Below are positions 1-13,007 of a stretch of DNA of 64,000 nt, piece by piece. Numbering within the stretch: the first letter of the stretch is position 1; each line of letters opens with the position of its first letter. The notes below the pieces were generated by a model. That model saw only the letters and a list, made by a program, of their open reading frames with translations. It was not told the DNA's origin and ran no database searches. A program made the translations under genes and the position numbers. This DNA is from Lotus japonicus. Lineage: Eukaryota > Streptophyta > Magnoliopsida > Fabales > Fabaceae. Location of the stretch: assembly GCF_012489685.1 (NCBI RefSeq), contig NC_080045.1, positions 12,611,648-12,675,647 on the forward strand, read 5' to 3'.

Positions 1-338
1 ACGGTCATCTTCTACCCTCTTCCTCCTTAAAAAACAGAGCACTGTGAGGAAGATGTTTCTAAGCTTGAGATTTAGCGAAAAGGGGAGAGATAAAGAACGA
101 ACGAGTCCCTAGAGACGAGGAAGAAGGTTGAATCAGTTGCTGGTCTCTTTCTCTCTCCAATTCAACTTCCACATCAGCTAAGTGACCATCCACGTAAACC
201 TCCTCTATTAACAAACAAACGGTAGGACCGACGTTGCAGACTGCCAGCAAAGTCAGGGACCATCTGTGTAATTAAATTAGGTGGGGGACTAAAATCGTGG
301 AATTGATAAACGTCAAGGACCAAAGTTGCAATTAAGCC
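1..338. mobile_element. Right arm of a Mutator-like (MULE) foldback element, cut by window edge
   Basis: The stretch ends in GTTGCAATTAAGCC at 338 and is the reverse-complement type terminus of the family seen complete at 52228-54194, sharing the same order of motifs (GGGACTAAAATCGTGG, GGACCAAAGTTGCAATTAAG, ACGGTAGGACCGACGTTGCA). The opposite arm and target duplication lie outside the window. Mutator membership is inferred from the related complete copies with 9-bp target duplications. Confidence 0.7.
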
Positions 339-2629
339 TAAAAAAAGCCAAGGGGTGCTTCAACCCCAATATAACAGTGAATGACAAGTTTGAAGTCGAG
401 TTCGTTCAAATGCAAACTACAACACATGAAAATTATATTAGTTCATAGTTTGAAAAATGCTATCAACACTCTCTTTAACACTCAATTATTTATTGGTTGA
501 AATTTATATGGTATCCTTTAAAAATGTGGATCACACTTCCAATTTAGTACATTATTATATTATAAGAAAGGTTTGATTTAGCGCCAAAATTTAACACCAA
601 CCTCCATGCAAATACTAAATTTTACTCATTAGCGTCAACATATCCCAAGTAAAGGGTTAATTTTTAATTATGTTCCACTTAAAGGTACGTAGCATCGACT
701 TGGCTGCCGCTAATTAGCTCCGACTATACCAACACTAATTAGGGTTGGCTGGTCCCCACTTAGTGTTGGTTTTGGCACAGTAAATTCATAAGATAAATTT
801 GCGTCCGACAATCGTTCATCATCGTCCTTTAAATTTTCAGGCTAATGCTAAGGTCATTGACCAAATTAGCGTCGATATGGTAAAAAACTATGTGAACTCA
901 ATTTGACTCATCTAATCATCCCACGACTTCGTGTCGGCTTATCCAATGCTAATTTTTGTCATTCTAAACTCGGTTGGATCCTAACCACTCTTACTTCCAC
1001 TCCCCTTCTCAAACCCTAGCCTTGTCACCCCTTTCATCCTTGCTCACCAAGTTGCCCCGTGCCGCTTGCCCTTGCACCACCACGAAGCCCCAACCCTAGG
1101 CCTCCTCTGCCTTAGCCCCATGTCTCCACCATCTCTTCTTCAAATCCCCGCCTCGTGTCGCCGTCGCACGACATCCTCGCCCAACCGCACACCTCTAAGA
1201 GACCATATCCTTCCCCATAGCTCTACCACTCTAGCCCTACACTACTGCTTTGCATCTTTGCCCACCCTCGCCTCCAACATGTCATAAAGGCCTATGAAGA
1301 TTCATCTAGTTAAGGTTTTAACTTTAAGTCATCCATATTGCTAACATGACTTTTTTTTGTACTAGTATAGCTTGTAAAATGTGAAATTGGTGATATAAAA
1401 TGTGAATTTGATGATATAAATTCTGAACTTTAAAATAATTAAATAATTGTACGTACCACATGAATGGTAAAATTGATGAGTTGTAGAACTTACCGTAATA
1501 GTCTAGATGTATGGAAATAGGAAAAATACTCATCAAAATGGTCACAAATGTATTTGCAAAGAACAAAAAGCCTTGTCAACCAGTTTACCCATATAGCGTG
1601 CTCCACTTGACTTTCATTGACGATGGATGGACTTTGGGTTTCCTAATTTTCTATGGAGGGGCAAAATATTCACTTGATTCTTACCTTTTTTAACTGCTCA
1701 ATACTCCATCGAATAGTGGGCTTGCAAAGAGACTAGAAATCAAGTGGACGGTCTTTTTTTGAAAGGCGACAAATATATTATTAGTAGGAAGCACAATGGA
1801 TGAGATCAAGTGGAAGGTGCTAACGGTTGTTGTCGTATACGGTTGTGTGCGTATTTCCACGAATCAAAAGAACATATAAGAATGCTTTAAGAGTTATATT
1901 ACCGTTTTATTATTATATGTGATGGTGTATTAATTCCAAGTATTGATGATTCGAATAAATTTTCCCCCTACATATCTACCATAGTGCAATAAGTATTATT
2001 TATGATGCCTTGGATGTCAAATAAAAAGGAAGAAATTGGCTTGGAATTAATATTTGATTACTTTATACACAAGCAAGTAGATCCACTTGTGAATATAGTA
2101 CCGCTCTCCCTTTCTCTCTTTAATGCATGTATATTCATTGTTTATGCATAGAAAATTTCTACCATCAGCAAATATTTATACCAACATAGAATTGCTAGAG
2201 TCTTTGAAAAACTTGCACTAAAACGCGTTTTTGGATGACAAAATATTGTAGTTTAATTTGGAAAGTGGATCCAGTAGAGGTGTTTGCAATTTGCAAGCTA
2301 ATTAAGTCCAAGAAGCTTTGATTTATAAGCTAGAATGAACGATGCGGCTTTGGATCTCTATATGCTTGTGGGGAAGATGGAGAATCTATTAAATGGGTGG
2401 ATTTGATATTAGGGATATGTCGTTATCTCAATGGAATAACATATGTATTTAAAAAAAATTGTCATCAGTCATCAATTGTATTTTTATGTGATACCATAAG
2501 TTTCATTCCTTTCCGGGCCTACCTGAAAACTAAATTAAAGTTACTATTAATACATATATAAAACTTTTTTTTGTGTAAATATATGTATTAATATATAAAA
2601 CTATTACTATTATTTGTGGAAATATATAT
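339..2629. other. Intergenic, no gene seen
   Basis: AT-rich sequence without a convincing coding region. About 440-600 resembles a short MITE (ACACTCTCTTTAACACTC with a degenerate partner). About 960-1290 is pyrimidine- and proline-codon-rich and looks like a decayed gene leader, but I cannot match it to any family. Confidence 0.5.
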
Positions 2630-2638
2630 TATCTTTTT

Positions 2639-3849
2639 GGCTTAATAGCACTTTTGGTCCCCACGTTTCAAAAATGTGCAATATTAATCCCCCACGTTTG
2701 AAAATAGCATAATGGTACCTCAACGTTTATCTCCGTTAGCAGTTTTGGTCCCTCAGCTAATTTGCCGTTAGAAACTTAACGTTTTTGTGTGACCAAAAGT
2801 GCTATTAAGCCAGAAATAAAAAAATAAAACTTCATCCTCCAACAGCAACCGAATCCAGATCTTTTAATTCATCATCTTCATCATTCTTCCATCAAAACCA
2901 CAAACTTCAAGCACCATAACCACAAAACCACCAAATATCTCATTTATATCACTTTTCCCTTTCTCTTTCCTTTAAAATCCCTAATCTGAAGAAAGCTTTC
3001 AATACACCATAACCACAAATCGTTCTCATTCCCTAACCCTTCTTCTACTAGAGCCACCACCACTACCACACCGCCGTCACCTCCAAACAACAAGCCGTTG
3101 CAGCAATCGACCACCACCGCTCCTCACCATCGAGTCATTAGCTCACCACCAACATTTCGAAGCTTCTCAAAACAACGGAGTCACCGCCTCTTCGAACCCA
3201 GATCTGAAGAAAGCTTTGATTTTTCTTTTCTTTTCTTTTCTTCACGTTGTAGATCTGATTGGGTTGCAGTGGGCGGGGGGTTCTGGGTTAGGGAGATGGC
3301 TTGATGGGTGGTGTTGTCTGTGTGGAATGGAAACGGGCTTGGGTGATATTGTTGGTGAAGAAGATATGATGTTAGAGGATGACTTGATGAAGATGATTTG
3401 CTGGAATGGGAAGGCCTGTTAGAGGATTTGATATTGTTGGTGAAGAAGATATTTAACACATATTTGGTGTTAGATTCCATGTTTTTTGTTTTATTTTTGG
3501 GTTTCTGGAACTGAGTTTTGAGTTGAAAAAAATTCATGCTTTTATTCATGATTTATGTGTTGGGAAAAATCAATTTATTCATGATTTATGGTTTGGGTGG
3601 TGCCTGGGGAGGTTGGAGGTGAAGAAGAAGATAAAATGATGAAGGGGAAGATTTTAATTAATTTCATAATATTTTCCATTTTTTGTTTAATTTTTAATTA
3701 GATTTTTGACGGAAAACGTTAAAATGTTAACGGTGGGACCAAAAATGCACACGTTGTCAAATGTGTGGGACTAATTTTGTTATTTTCAAATGTGGGGGAT
3801 TAATATTGCACATTTTTGAAACGTGGGGGACCAAAAGTGCTATTAAGCC
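2639..3849. mobile_element. Mutator-like element with long inverted termini and 9-bp target duplication
   Basis: Left end GGCTTAATAGCACTTTTGGT, right end its inverse, with homology continuing for roughly 90 bp on each side. Flanks are TATCTTTTT (2630-2638) and TATTTTTTT (3850-3858), a 9-bp duplication with one mismatch, the size expected for Mutator elements. The interior (2820-3660) has no transposase; it holds CA-rich and GA-rich stretches that could be a captured gene leader. Non-autonomous. Confidence 0.8.
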
Positions 3850-3858
3850 TATTTTTTT

Positions 3859-4368
3859 TGGTGACATGCACACAGAAACTAAATAGATAAGAAAATATAT
3901 GTTTTTGTGATCATTATGTTTTGGTGTGGCTCACTAATATTTCCAAATTATGAAATTATTAATTCACACATGGGGCTTTGAATGTTTGTCCATATGACTA
4001 CTGAGTGACTGGAGGAATTGATCATAGGATACCAAAATATGATGATCGATGGAGAAATAAATAATATTTCGATTGGAACTTTGAAGTGAAGCTCCAGGTG
4101 CAATAAGCCAGCTGAAGCAGTTGAGTTGTCTGGTATTTTTATAACATCTCACATTACGTTTCCCCCCAGTTACTATAATAATCATATTATATTTTCTTTA
4201 TTTTCCCATCAAATTAACTATAATGTAAATAGAAAAAGATGTAACGTATACCCCTGTCCCTGTGCGCCGATCCCTTGCACATTCCTGAATACAATATTGT
4301 CAAATCAGATTGATCCCACATTTTCAAATACTTTATTGAGTTTATTCTCTAATTCTATAGCTAAGTAG
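3859..4368. other. Intergenic, nothing recognised
   Basis: AT-rich, only short open frames with no family resemblance. Confidence 0.5.
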
Positions 4369-4370
4369 TA

Positions 4371-4650
4371 CTTCCTCATCCGTTTCTAAATAACTGACAC
4401 TATTTTTAACTAAATTTTGTTCCTAATTATCTGTTACTTTATAAAGTTCAAGAAAACATTAATTATACATTACCAATTGTACCCTTCATTTATTGATGGT
4501 AGAAAAATTGAAAAGTTAGAATTAATATGAGAGATAAAGGGTATAGTAGGAAGTTTAGATTGTAATTTTAATAAAACAAGAACATTAATTGTTATTTCTT
4601 AATACTTGTGGAACAATCTTAAAGTGTCAGTTATTTAGGAACGGCGGGAA
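4371..4650. mobile_element. Stowaway-type MITE
   Basis: Inverted ends CTTCCTCATCCGTTTCTAAA and (inverse) TTCCCGCCGTTCCTAAATAA enclose about 280 bp and are flanked by TA on both sides. The CTCCCTCCGT-like end and TA duplication are typical of Tc1/mariner-derived Stowaway MITEs. Confidence 0.75.
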
Positions 4651-4850
4651 TAATTATTTGTTGGTTTGAATGCTAGTTTTCACCTAATTCTCTTCCTTGG
4701 GAACTCCACTAGCTAGCCAAGCTACAAGCTCATAATGCCATATTCTTAATCCCCTTAATAAATTATATAACCTTTACTAATAGAGGCAAGTAGCAAGTGT
4801 GAATTAAGGTTTTTCTTTATCAACCCAAATATAGTAACTCAAATTAGGAA

Positions 4851-5096
4851 AATGCTGTGGGGCACGACCTTGGGGCTCGTGCACCACGCACGAAGCATTT
4901 TCTGGCGGTTAGAAACCGCCAGAAACCGTAGCTTTTTTTTTTATTTTGACAGTTGTAATTTTGTGGCGGTTTTGAACCGCCAGAAATAGTAGGTTTGCTT
5001 TTTTTTTGGCAGTTGTAATTTTGTGGCGGTTTAAAACCGCCACAAAATTACTCTCGTGCATTCTTCGTATGTGCCCTCTCGTACTATATAGCATTG
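4851..5096. repeat. Foldback element with three CGGTT/AACCG palindromes
   Basis: Outer ends are inverted copies (AATGCTGTGGGGCAC versus GCAATGCTATATAG...GGGCAC, and CTCGTGCA...CGCACGAAG versus its inverse). Inside are three palindromes of the form TGGCGGTT-NNN-AACCGCCA at about 4902, 4963 and 5023, spaced about 60 bp and separated by T-tracts. This layout recalls subterminal repeats of CACTA-type elements, but no CACTA terminus or target duplication was found. Confidence 0.6.
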
Positions 5097-5100
5097 CTCC

Positions 5101-7487
5101 TCAAATTAATATATTATTCTCTACCTCTTGTGAGTTGTAACAAAATTAAAAAACTTAATATAGGAGTATTTACTACCATTATTGGAATCAAAAAAGTGAG
5201 GGCGATGTAGGAGTTGCAATTGGAGGGCCCCATCTTTTTCATTAATTACTACTTTTAGATTAACCAAATGAGGTTAACGTTTATTGACGTTTGGATACTT
5301 GGATATATCATGACCACAAAAATGGGGTTAATCCAAGGTGAATTCTATGGTACCCATCATTATTTTTAGTATGATACCTTATTTTAAATTATAATTTTGC
5401 TATTTTATTAAAAAAAAGCCGATGATTTTGTTGTTCTAATTTCTAAAAATTAAAATAATGAATTAATAACATTGTTTTTAAGTTCATTTATATTATTGAA
5501 TACACGATTTTCTATTGGTCTATATCGTTTTATATCCCACATTTTAATCTCGTTTAAGGTACCAAACTAATTAAGCACTTCACTTCAACCGGCTAAATGT
5601 ATGATCTTAATAATTCTCGTGTTTACATGTGGATTGAAAATGATATACTAATAAAGTAGGATGGTCCTACTATTAATTGCATAATTAAACACTTAATTAG
5701 CTAGGTTTAGGTTTATAGGACGGTAAAGGCTCACCCTCTCCACATCTAATCCATATTGCAATGAAAGTCAACTAGCTAGTCTATGCATATGTGGACCAAG
5801 TCGATAGATATGCGTGTACACTTATCTATTAACAAACATTTTTTTTTATAGACAATTAGACATATATTGAACAGAAGTACAAGAGGTACTTGAACCAAAT
5901 ATAAGAGATGATAAGAAGAAGAGAGAAGAAAAGAAAACTAATGAACAAGAGCGAAAGTAAAAACCTACCAATGCCGAAGCTACCCCACCTAATACCCTCT
6001 TGAAAATAGACTTAACAAAACAGGCCTCATTAAAACCTTCCTAGGATAAAACCTCCTTGGGAAAACCTAGAAAGGAAAAAGAGTACCCAATTTGCAAAGT
6101 CAAAATGAAATTTTCAAGGGGTTTACAAAAAGTCTAATAACCCACCCTAAATGCCATGCCACCAGAAGCTAGTGAACCAACCAACGAAATCATGTTGTGG
6201 AACTATTTGAGCAGCAATGACAAACTTGCAAATAGAAAACTTAAGAATCAATTCACATGGGTAAAATCAATTTTGAAAAACATTATAGATATATTTGAGA
6301 ATTATATCAAAAATTTAATTCTAGTCCTAAACTCAATTTCAACGGAAGTTAATTAGAGTGGATATTCTGCATTGAACATAATTAGGTGTCCAATTTTTAC
6401 AACTAAATTTTACAATTTTATCCTATGAAAACCATTTTTTTTATGAATGTTTATCTAACCTAAATAATTTTGCTTTTTTAACTCACTTTTTTCATCATCT
6501 TTATCAAAACTAATTTCGTGTTTGAATAGGGCGTGTTGAGTTGATGGAGAATGCATAATCTAAGTTATGATAACCTCTGAAATTATACATTCTACTTTCT
6601 TTTTAAAAAGTGATTATGAGACACGCAACCATAAAACAAATCGCCCTATAAATATAACTTTTATGGAGAAGTGATTTTGTAACAAGATTAAAAGTGAATT
6701 CACCCATACTGTGTGAGACAACCAGGGCTCTCTGTCTATATACGTAAAACTAGTCTTCATATTAACCTTAGTTTTAAATAGTTAGTTGGGGTGGAAATTA
6801 AAAAGCCCAATTTTGTTACTTGTGATAGCAGATTTTGTTCTCACATGACACACGTAGGGTTGTTGAAAATAGACCGAAAGAGTTATGACTAGGAATCATA
6901 ATGTATAAATTTTCAAAGCTAAATAATCTTTAATCACGAGGACTGCATATGGTATAGATTAATTAGCTTGGGCTACTATTATTCTATGCAACTAGCAGAT
7001 TATTGGCTTCCTTAACTAGTTATTGTTCAATTAAAATAGGTAAGATTATAAATAGGAGGATCGATTGTGCAACTGCAATATGTATACATGCATGTGCGTG
7101 TAACACTAGTCCCATAGATTTCTAAGATGATTTTCTTTTTTCTTGCCAGAAAAGTTGAATGTGTAGTAAATTTTGGTTATAGTGTAACTAAAAATAGAGA
7201 AATCTATTTCGATTTGAATTTGATGAAATAAGAAATTTATCCAACAAAAGAAAGAGATTATTAAATGATTGTGTTGGCTTTGTGATCATATAATTATTAT
7301 CTCATTAATTATGGGAGGGTGATTTTAAGTAAGGTGAGGTGTCTTTGTCAATCAAGTAATCCCCAAACCTATCTTTTAGTCCTTGTTTAATTAGTTGGCA
7401 ATATTCCTTTTAAGTTTCATAGTTTTTTAATATCTCAGATTTTTTTTCAATATTCGTGAAAACTAATTCCTTTAATAGAGTGAAATA
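5101..7487. other. Intergenic; possible reversed LINE-like remnant near 5840-6140
   Basis: No gene is supported. The T-run at about 5840 followed by GAACAGAAGTACAAGAGGTA and by runs such as CCTTCCTAGGATAAAACCTC looks like the reverse of a polyadenylated retroelement tail. The remainder is AT-rich with no recognised feature. Confidence 0.4.
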
Positions 7488-7665
7488 GAACGAAGTGGGT
7501 TGGTGTAGTGGTGCAGGGGTGCAACACTTCATTTTTAAGTAAGTAATTGAGGGTTCGAATCTCAGGGCAGCCCCCTACCGCTTAGTGCGCTGACCGCGGG
7601 GCGATAGATTAATCTCACGGCTGTTGGTTGTGGGAATACCTTTGTCAAGACCAAAAGAAAAATTA
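7488..7665 (+). mobile_element. tRNA-derived SINE
   Basis: Box A-like TGGTGTAGTGGTGCAGG at about 7501 and box B-like GGTTCGAATCTC at about 7552 are placed as in a tRNA promoter, but no cloverleaf or acceptor stem can be drawn. A CT-rich body (CTACCGCTTAGTGCGCTGAC) and A-rich tail follow. AGTGAAAT occurs just before and just after, a likely target duplication. A second diverged copy lies at 8846. Confidence 0.75.
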
Positions 7666-7744
7666 AAGTGAAATGGTTAAGTCCTTCACCATAATTGCAT
7701 TTTTTATTAATATTGCATTAAATATTTATTCTCTTTAACAAGTA

Positions 7745-8013
7745 CTCCCTCCATTCCTTATTAACTGTCCACTTTGAAGAAAAAAATTTGTTCCTATATA
7801 TCTGTCCACTTAGAGTTTCAAGAGAGCATTAATTAATTGATGTTTTTCTAAGAAATACCCTTACAGAAACAATAAATGAAGAAAGATAAAATACATTTTA
7901 AAGGGTGATATAGAAAAACAAATAATACTTTTATGAAAATCAATATAATTAATTGTTTTCCTTAATTTGTGTGAATCTTCTCCTCCTGGACTGATAAATA
8001 GGAACGGAAGGAG
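7745..8013. mobile_element. Stowaway-type MITE
   Basis: Ends CTCCCTCCATTCCTTATTAA and inverse CTCCTTCCGTTCCTATTTAT with TA on both sides, about 270 bp, AT-rich interior without coding capacity. Confidence 0.85.
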
Positions 8014-8359
8014 TATTTATTCACACCGGCCGCAATGGTTAAAAAAATTCTTAGATTGAAAGTTCAATTCTTAGCAGTTACTTATGTGGGAAGACATTAT
8101 TTGACTTTCACTACATTAAAATTACAATTATAAAAGCAATTTAATTTTTTTAAAAGGTCCTTAGATAATTAATTAAATACCATGTGGGTCCTTTAAACTA
8201 GGCATGATCGTCGTGGGATGACTAAATTAACAAAACCATCATATAATTCCTAGACAATCTAGCATTAATATATACGCGTATATAGGAATGTACGTACGTC
8301 AACTAACAATCTAACATGATGAAATTATTAATATTCAAGGAGTATATATTTTGAGTAAA

Positions 8360-8535
8360 TTTCTATGCACTGATGGTGTAAATTTTTTTTACGCCGTCAA
8401 CCAATCAGATTTCATGAATGTGAGAAAATTTCTCTTTTTTATTTAATTTCATTAATTGAGGTGACACATTCTTGAAATTTGATTGGTTAACGGTGTAAAA
8501 AAACCTTACACCGTTGGCGCATCATCCTTTTTCTC
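8360..8535. mobile_element. Short foldback MITE
   Basis: Inverted arms of about 55 bp: TTTACGCCGTCAACCAATCA on the left and the inverse of TGATTGGTTAACGGTGTAAA on the right, followed by mirrored ATTTCATGAATGTG blocks. Exact ends and target duplication are not clear. Confidence 0.7.
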
Positions 8536-8845
8536 ATATATTTTTCACTAAAACTATGACATGTGGAATATGTAAATAAATTTTGCTTAAGGAAGTTTTA
8601 AAGAAAAATTAAATTTCTTTTTAGTATGGAAAAATAAAAAAGCATTTGTGTTTGTTTGAATAATAATCGAGCCAAGATGAATTGGCTTTCATCTTAATTT
8701 TTTAAGAGAATTTCGCGAAGTGAATTGGATATAATCTATAGACATTCACCACAAAATCTTAAGGCAATAATGAATGAGTCATTTCACACACTTGTTGTTC
8801 AACCCTTGTTTTAAATATAATGTTAGAATATTTCATTCACACATG

Positions 8846-9032
8846 TACTTCAACAACATAATGGTTCAATACATGTCCCTTAAGCAAGTGATTGAGAGTT
8901 CAATTATTTGAATATGAAAAAAACTAATTGGTCAAACTTTCTACCGCTTAGTGCGTTGACCGTGACACTAGATGTGAGATCTCATAATTAACTAGTGAAT
9001 GTGATGATATCTCTTGGTTAAAACAAAAAACC
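8846..9032 (+). mobile_element. Diverged tRNA-derived SINE, second copy
   Basis: Shares CTACCGCTTAGTGCGTTGAC and the following ATCTCATAATTAACT...GGTTAAAACAAAA tail with the copy at 7488. The promoter boxes are degraded (GAGAGTTCAATTATTTG for box B). Confidence 0.6.
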
Positions 9033-10022
9033 AGTGCACACTCCGAACTTCAAGTTCTCTGAGCTAATCACTTAGGACTTGGAGGGTTGTCTACCCTTTG
9101 TTTGGTAATCCCAAACCCGGCCAGAACCAACGTCTCATTCCCTTCTCAATAAATAAAGGTGTTATAACTCCTTCTCAATAAATAAGGGAGTCGTAACTCC
9201 CACCGTTGTTCCCACCCGAATTAGTGGTGTTGTCCCATTCAATATGTCAACCTTAACACTTAGTTATATAACACCATCAATGCTCTATGAAACCCATAAC
9301 AACCCAACGGAAAAAGTATGCTTATGGGGGAACTTGGGCTCCAGCATCTGAGGCATCTTCCCTTTAACGTAATCCAAAACTTAAGCTTTGACTTTACCTT
9401 ATGAGCTTAGGACCCCCGGAGTTTAGGGAGAACAAAAGTACATGGTAACGTCCATTTTACAGTGACACAAAAAAAGAGTCCAATTAGTATTGTATTAATA
9501 AAGCTTGTATGTATTAATAAAAGAGATCCACTATATGACATGTGTACGTAACAACTCGATTTGACAATTAGCATCAAGGTAACAACACGAGCATTTTTTA
9601 GAACATTTTATCCTCACTCACACGCTTCCTAGGAAAACTTTGTAGGAGCTCACCCATCTTCTGAGGCAAGCACACTTAATCTTGAAGTTTTTATGACTTG
9701 GACTCCCGAAAAGAGAATGCACCTTGTTATGAGTAGTACCATTAGAATCTTATGAGTCGTCCTCAACTGTACGGTCTCATACCTATACAATTTCAGAATA
9801 CCTCTCATTCTGGTGTGCGATTGGTTCATTTATATGTCCCTTTACCTAGAAACCTTACCAAAGTCACTCCTTATTTGTGGCTTCTCATAGCACAAACAAT
9901 CACTCCCCACCGTCGGCAGCCTAAGATGCCACAATATGGAAGTTCTATGGGAATTTCTCATATCTGAGATTGGAAGGAAATTATGATAATGGGATAGAAT
10001 AAAATTGTTGTATAATACAAAT
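9033..10022. repeat. Probable LTR-retrotransposon-derived repeat, ends not found
   Basis: No coding region. The sequence carries blocks such as TAGGACTTGGAGGG and CAAACCCGGCCAGAACC that recur in diverged form at 56545-57010, and a segment near 9620 (CACGCTTCCTAGGAAAACTT...CACCCATCTTC) of the type I associate with LTR elements. This is resemblance only; termini and primer site were not seen. Confidence 0.35.
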
Positions 10023-11285
10023 TAGCGCTATCCAAAACATCCGGTCCGACCTAGCCCAAACCCTCAAAACTCGAGTTTATTGTGCAACCGGACGATTCTC
10101 TTCAGTTTAGGGTCGTGCTGTTCAAAAAACTGATCTTCTGTGGTTAGCAGCAGGTGATTTTAGATTGGGCTCCAGCCCGACCGAACCAAGTCTTTAAACA
10201 GAAAAAAACGATGCACCTCCAAGCCCAACCCACTTAAGCCTCAAATACCCAACCCCAATCCTAGCAGCCACACTCTCTCAAGATCTCTTTCACTCTCAAC
10301 ATCTCCAACCCTAGCCGCCACACTCTTGAGTCTATCTATCACTCTCAACCGCCACCTGCCCACCGCCACCACCACATCCCTTCTCCCCTTTGCTGCAACA
10401 ACCTCCACACAAAGATCCATTCTCTTCTCTTGCTTTCACCATCTTCTCCATCAATGCCACCCACCGTTTTCACCTTCAACACCATTCTCGCCCTTTCCTT
10501 CTCCCTATCGTATATTTGTGGAAGCTTCATCTCCTCATCCATATTGCAGATTGAAAGAGAGATCTCGTCACGACGGAGGAGATTGTCACGACAGAGGAGA
10601 TATTGTTGCATGCCTTAAATCCCAATCCTTGAGTTGTGAGAAGACAAAGAATAGGAGGACAAAGAGGATGAAGAGATCAAGGGGACAAACCCAAAAGCCA
10701 CAGAGTATTAGCTTAAAGACTTAGCCTTTTTCAACAACATCCTCTGAAACCCCAACTAGAAGCTCACTCCACCTCAAACATTCTTCCACTATTGCTAAAC
10801 ATCATGACAAAGACATCATCAAGAAATCTCACAAGAAGATTGGTAAATTTTTTCTCCCCGACCTCTTAGCTCCCATTGCCTGGAGGCAAGATTAGTGACC
10901 ATAAGGATTTGGGAACCAAAAGCCTCATTCTCTACCCTTATGATGGAGCAGACTTCACTGGAATATTGATGGCGCGACTGAGTAGGAGCCTCCTCAGATC
11001 AGCGATGAAACTTCCTCTTCTATGGGATTTGATGTATTTTGTTAAGATTAGATTTTCTGTGTTGTGTTGTATGGAACATGAATTTGCTTTTTTCATCTTT
11101 CTTTTTTGTGAGTATTTTCAGGATTGACAAAACGTGCGAATGCACCTATCAAAACCACCATCATACAAAACCAAACGTGACTAATCCGTAGTTGAGAACG
11201 AACGTTGGCAAGCTTGATTTTTTGGTGTTATTAAATTCATAAGACCGATGATCTTGGTCTGGAACTGACCAAATGGACATTTCTA
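10023..11285. mobile_element. hAT-like non-autonomous element
   Basis: Left end TAGCGCTATCCAAAACATCC and inverse right end TAGAAATGTCCATTTGGTC are weak inverted repeats, with the subterminal GGTCCGAC/CCCGACCGAACC blocks seen also in the hAT element at 34385. No matching 8-bp target duplication is visible, so boundaries are tentative. The interior (10230-10720) resembles a plant gene leader (CTCTCAACATCTCCAACCCTA) and includes short chance ORFs on both strands. Confidence 0.45.
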
Positions 11286-13001
11286 ATTAATTTTTTTACC
11301 ATCTTATTTTTTCTTTAATGAAATTTATATATCAAAGAGAGACATAAAAAACTTGTTCAATGAATACGTATTAATTAATTTTTTTTATACAAAATTATCA
11401 AACAACTCATAACTAAAACTTATAAATAAATAAAAATAATTAGGAAATAAATATTCTATAATTCTTCTGTCGTATTGTATCTACTCGACCTGTGATTTTC
11501 TATGATGAACTTGTACCTGTAAGGGCCACTGTATGCTAATGCACAAGTATTGATCACTCACACTTTTTTGGAGATGGATCAACGGTGCATCATCAAGGGT
11601 CCAATTTTGGGTCCCACACCATGAACCTGACAGAGACAGAGGTATCACGGACGGTCCTATGACCTTGCATCGGGAACCGAGCACCCTCCCCACACAGGCC
11701 CCACTCATAGGACATTGACCCCACACACAAACCCTCTTATATACAATCTCATCACTGTCGACCCTGCGCGCTGTTTGTCTATGACTACGTGACTCTGATC
11801 TGATCCTGATTTTTAATCTCTCGCATGCTAAAAAGGGGTGTGCATCTTCATCACTGTAATTATGGCTTAATCATTCTACTTCTCATAAAGGCTCTGGTAA
11901 AAGGTAAACCACTTTTCTGTTACCCTTGGGCAGAACAACCACGGAATCACTTTTTTTAACCTTGATTTTCTAGATCAACTTCATGCACACTACTACTCAC
12001 AAGCAGTCAACCACAACAATCATCTCTACTATATACTATGAGTCTAGCTACAAGTAGTACTACTACTTTTACTATTTAGCTCTCGAGAAATTCAATATCA
12101 GATCATATTTTTATTCACTTCTACGAAAAGCTAGTACTTACTTCGAAAGCTTTTTTTTTTTTTAAATTGGAGTTTGTGCTAGAAAATAAGGTCATCAAAG
12201 AAACTACCCTCCATCTACATTTAAATTTAACACTTTAACACCATTTTTTCTAACACTCTCTAACTAATTAGTTAAAATTTATCGACAATTAAAAAGTGTT
12301 AAAATAAGTTAAAAGAAATTTAAAAAACAGTTTTTGCTGTGTGCTAGCATCAGCATTCGTGTGATTTCCATGAAATTGATTATAACAAAATTAATCATAT
12401 CAAAAGTGAAAAAATTTATGTTTAAAACATTTATAATAAATGATTTTTGTTAAATAGTATTATGAAATTCATTGGTGAAATCTCATAATAAATTGATCAT
12501 ATATGTTTAACATATAAATTACTTTCTCTAGCTTCTAGGTAAATTGTTTCTTGATCTTAAATCAAATTAACATAATTACTTTCAAATTTGTTAAATTTTC
12601 ATTCAGAAATTATTTTACTCTACATAATTAATTCTCACAAAACACACTCTCGATCCCTCAAACACAAGACACACCATTCCACAATATTGTGCGTGTGGTT
12701 TGTGTTTGTTTTTGTATGTCCCTGTGTGTGACAATGAAAGAGAGAGAGAGTTTGTGCAATTTGAGTGTGGTGGCCCATCAGAATACATGGCTCACCGTCT
12801 TTGAGGACACCATTAAACAAGATGAGAAAGAGACTACTCCCAAGACCAAACACAGCAAGAGAGAGAGAAACGAGGTCATGAAATATTATAGCTATCCTAT
12901 TCCTACATGTTTATATAGTAGGCTTTTGGTTTTATCTCCTCAGAAATGAAACCAAACAAACAAGAAACCGGATCACAAGTTGGAAGCTCTTGCATTAGTA
13001 T
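11286..13001. other. Intergenic and upstream region of the IDD gene
   Basis: AT-rich to about 12600. From 12650 to 12950 there are GA/GT-rich tracts such as GAAAGAGAGAGAGAG, often seen in plant promoters. No coding region recognised. Confidence 0.5.
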
Positions 13002-13007
13002 TATATA
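13002..13007 (+). promoter_or_regulatory. Candidate TATA box of the IDD gene
   Basis: TATATA lies 281 bp before the chosen ATG and is followed by a CT-rich stretch. If used, the leader would contain two short upstream ORFs: 13067-13105 (12 codons, starting MAFSCLL) and 13139-13198 (19 codons). Transcription start is inferred, not seen. Confidence 0.4.

Noticed and set aside
4902..5045. CRISPR-like repeats
   Set aside because: Only three imperfect palindromes in a plant foldback element, spacers are T-tracts.
7500..7570. Possible tRNA gene
   Set aside because: Promoter boxes are present but acceptor and anticodon stems cannot be formed; the body fits a SINE.
10326..10724. 132-codon frame within the hAT-like element
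   Set aside because: Composition follows a CT-rich leader; begins with a non-ATG codon and matches nothing.
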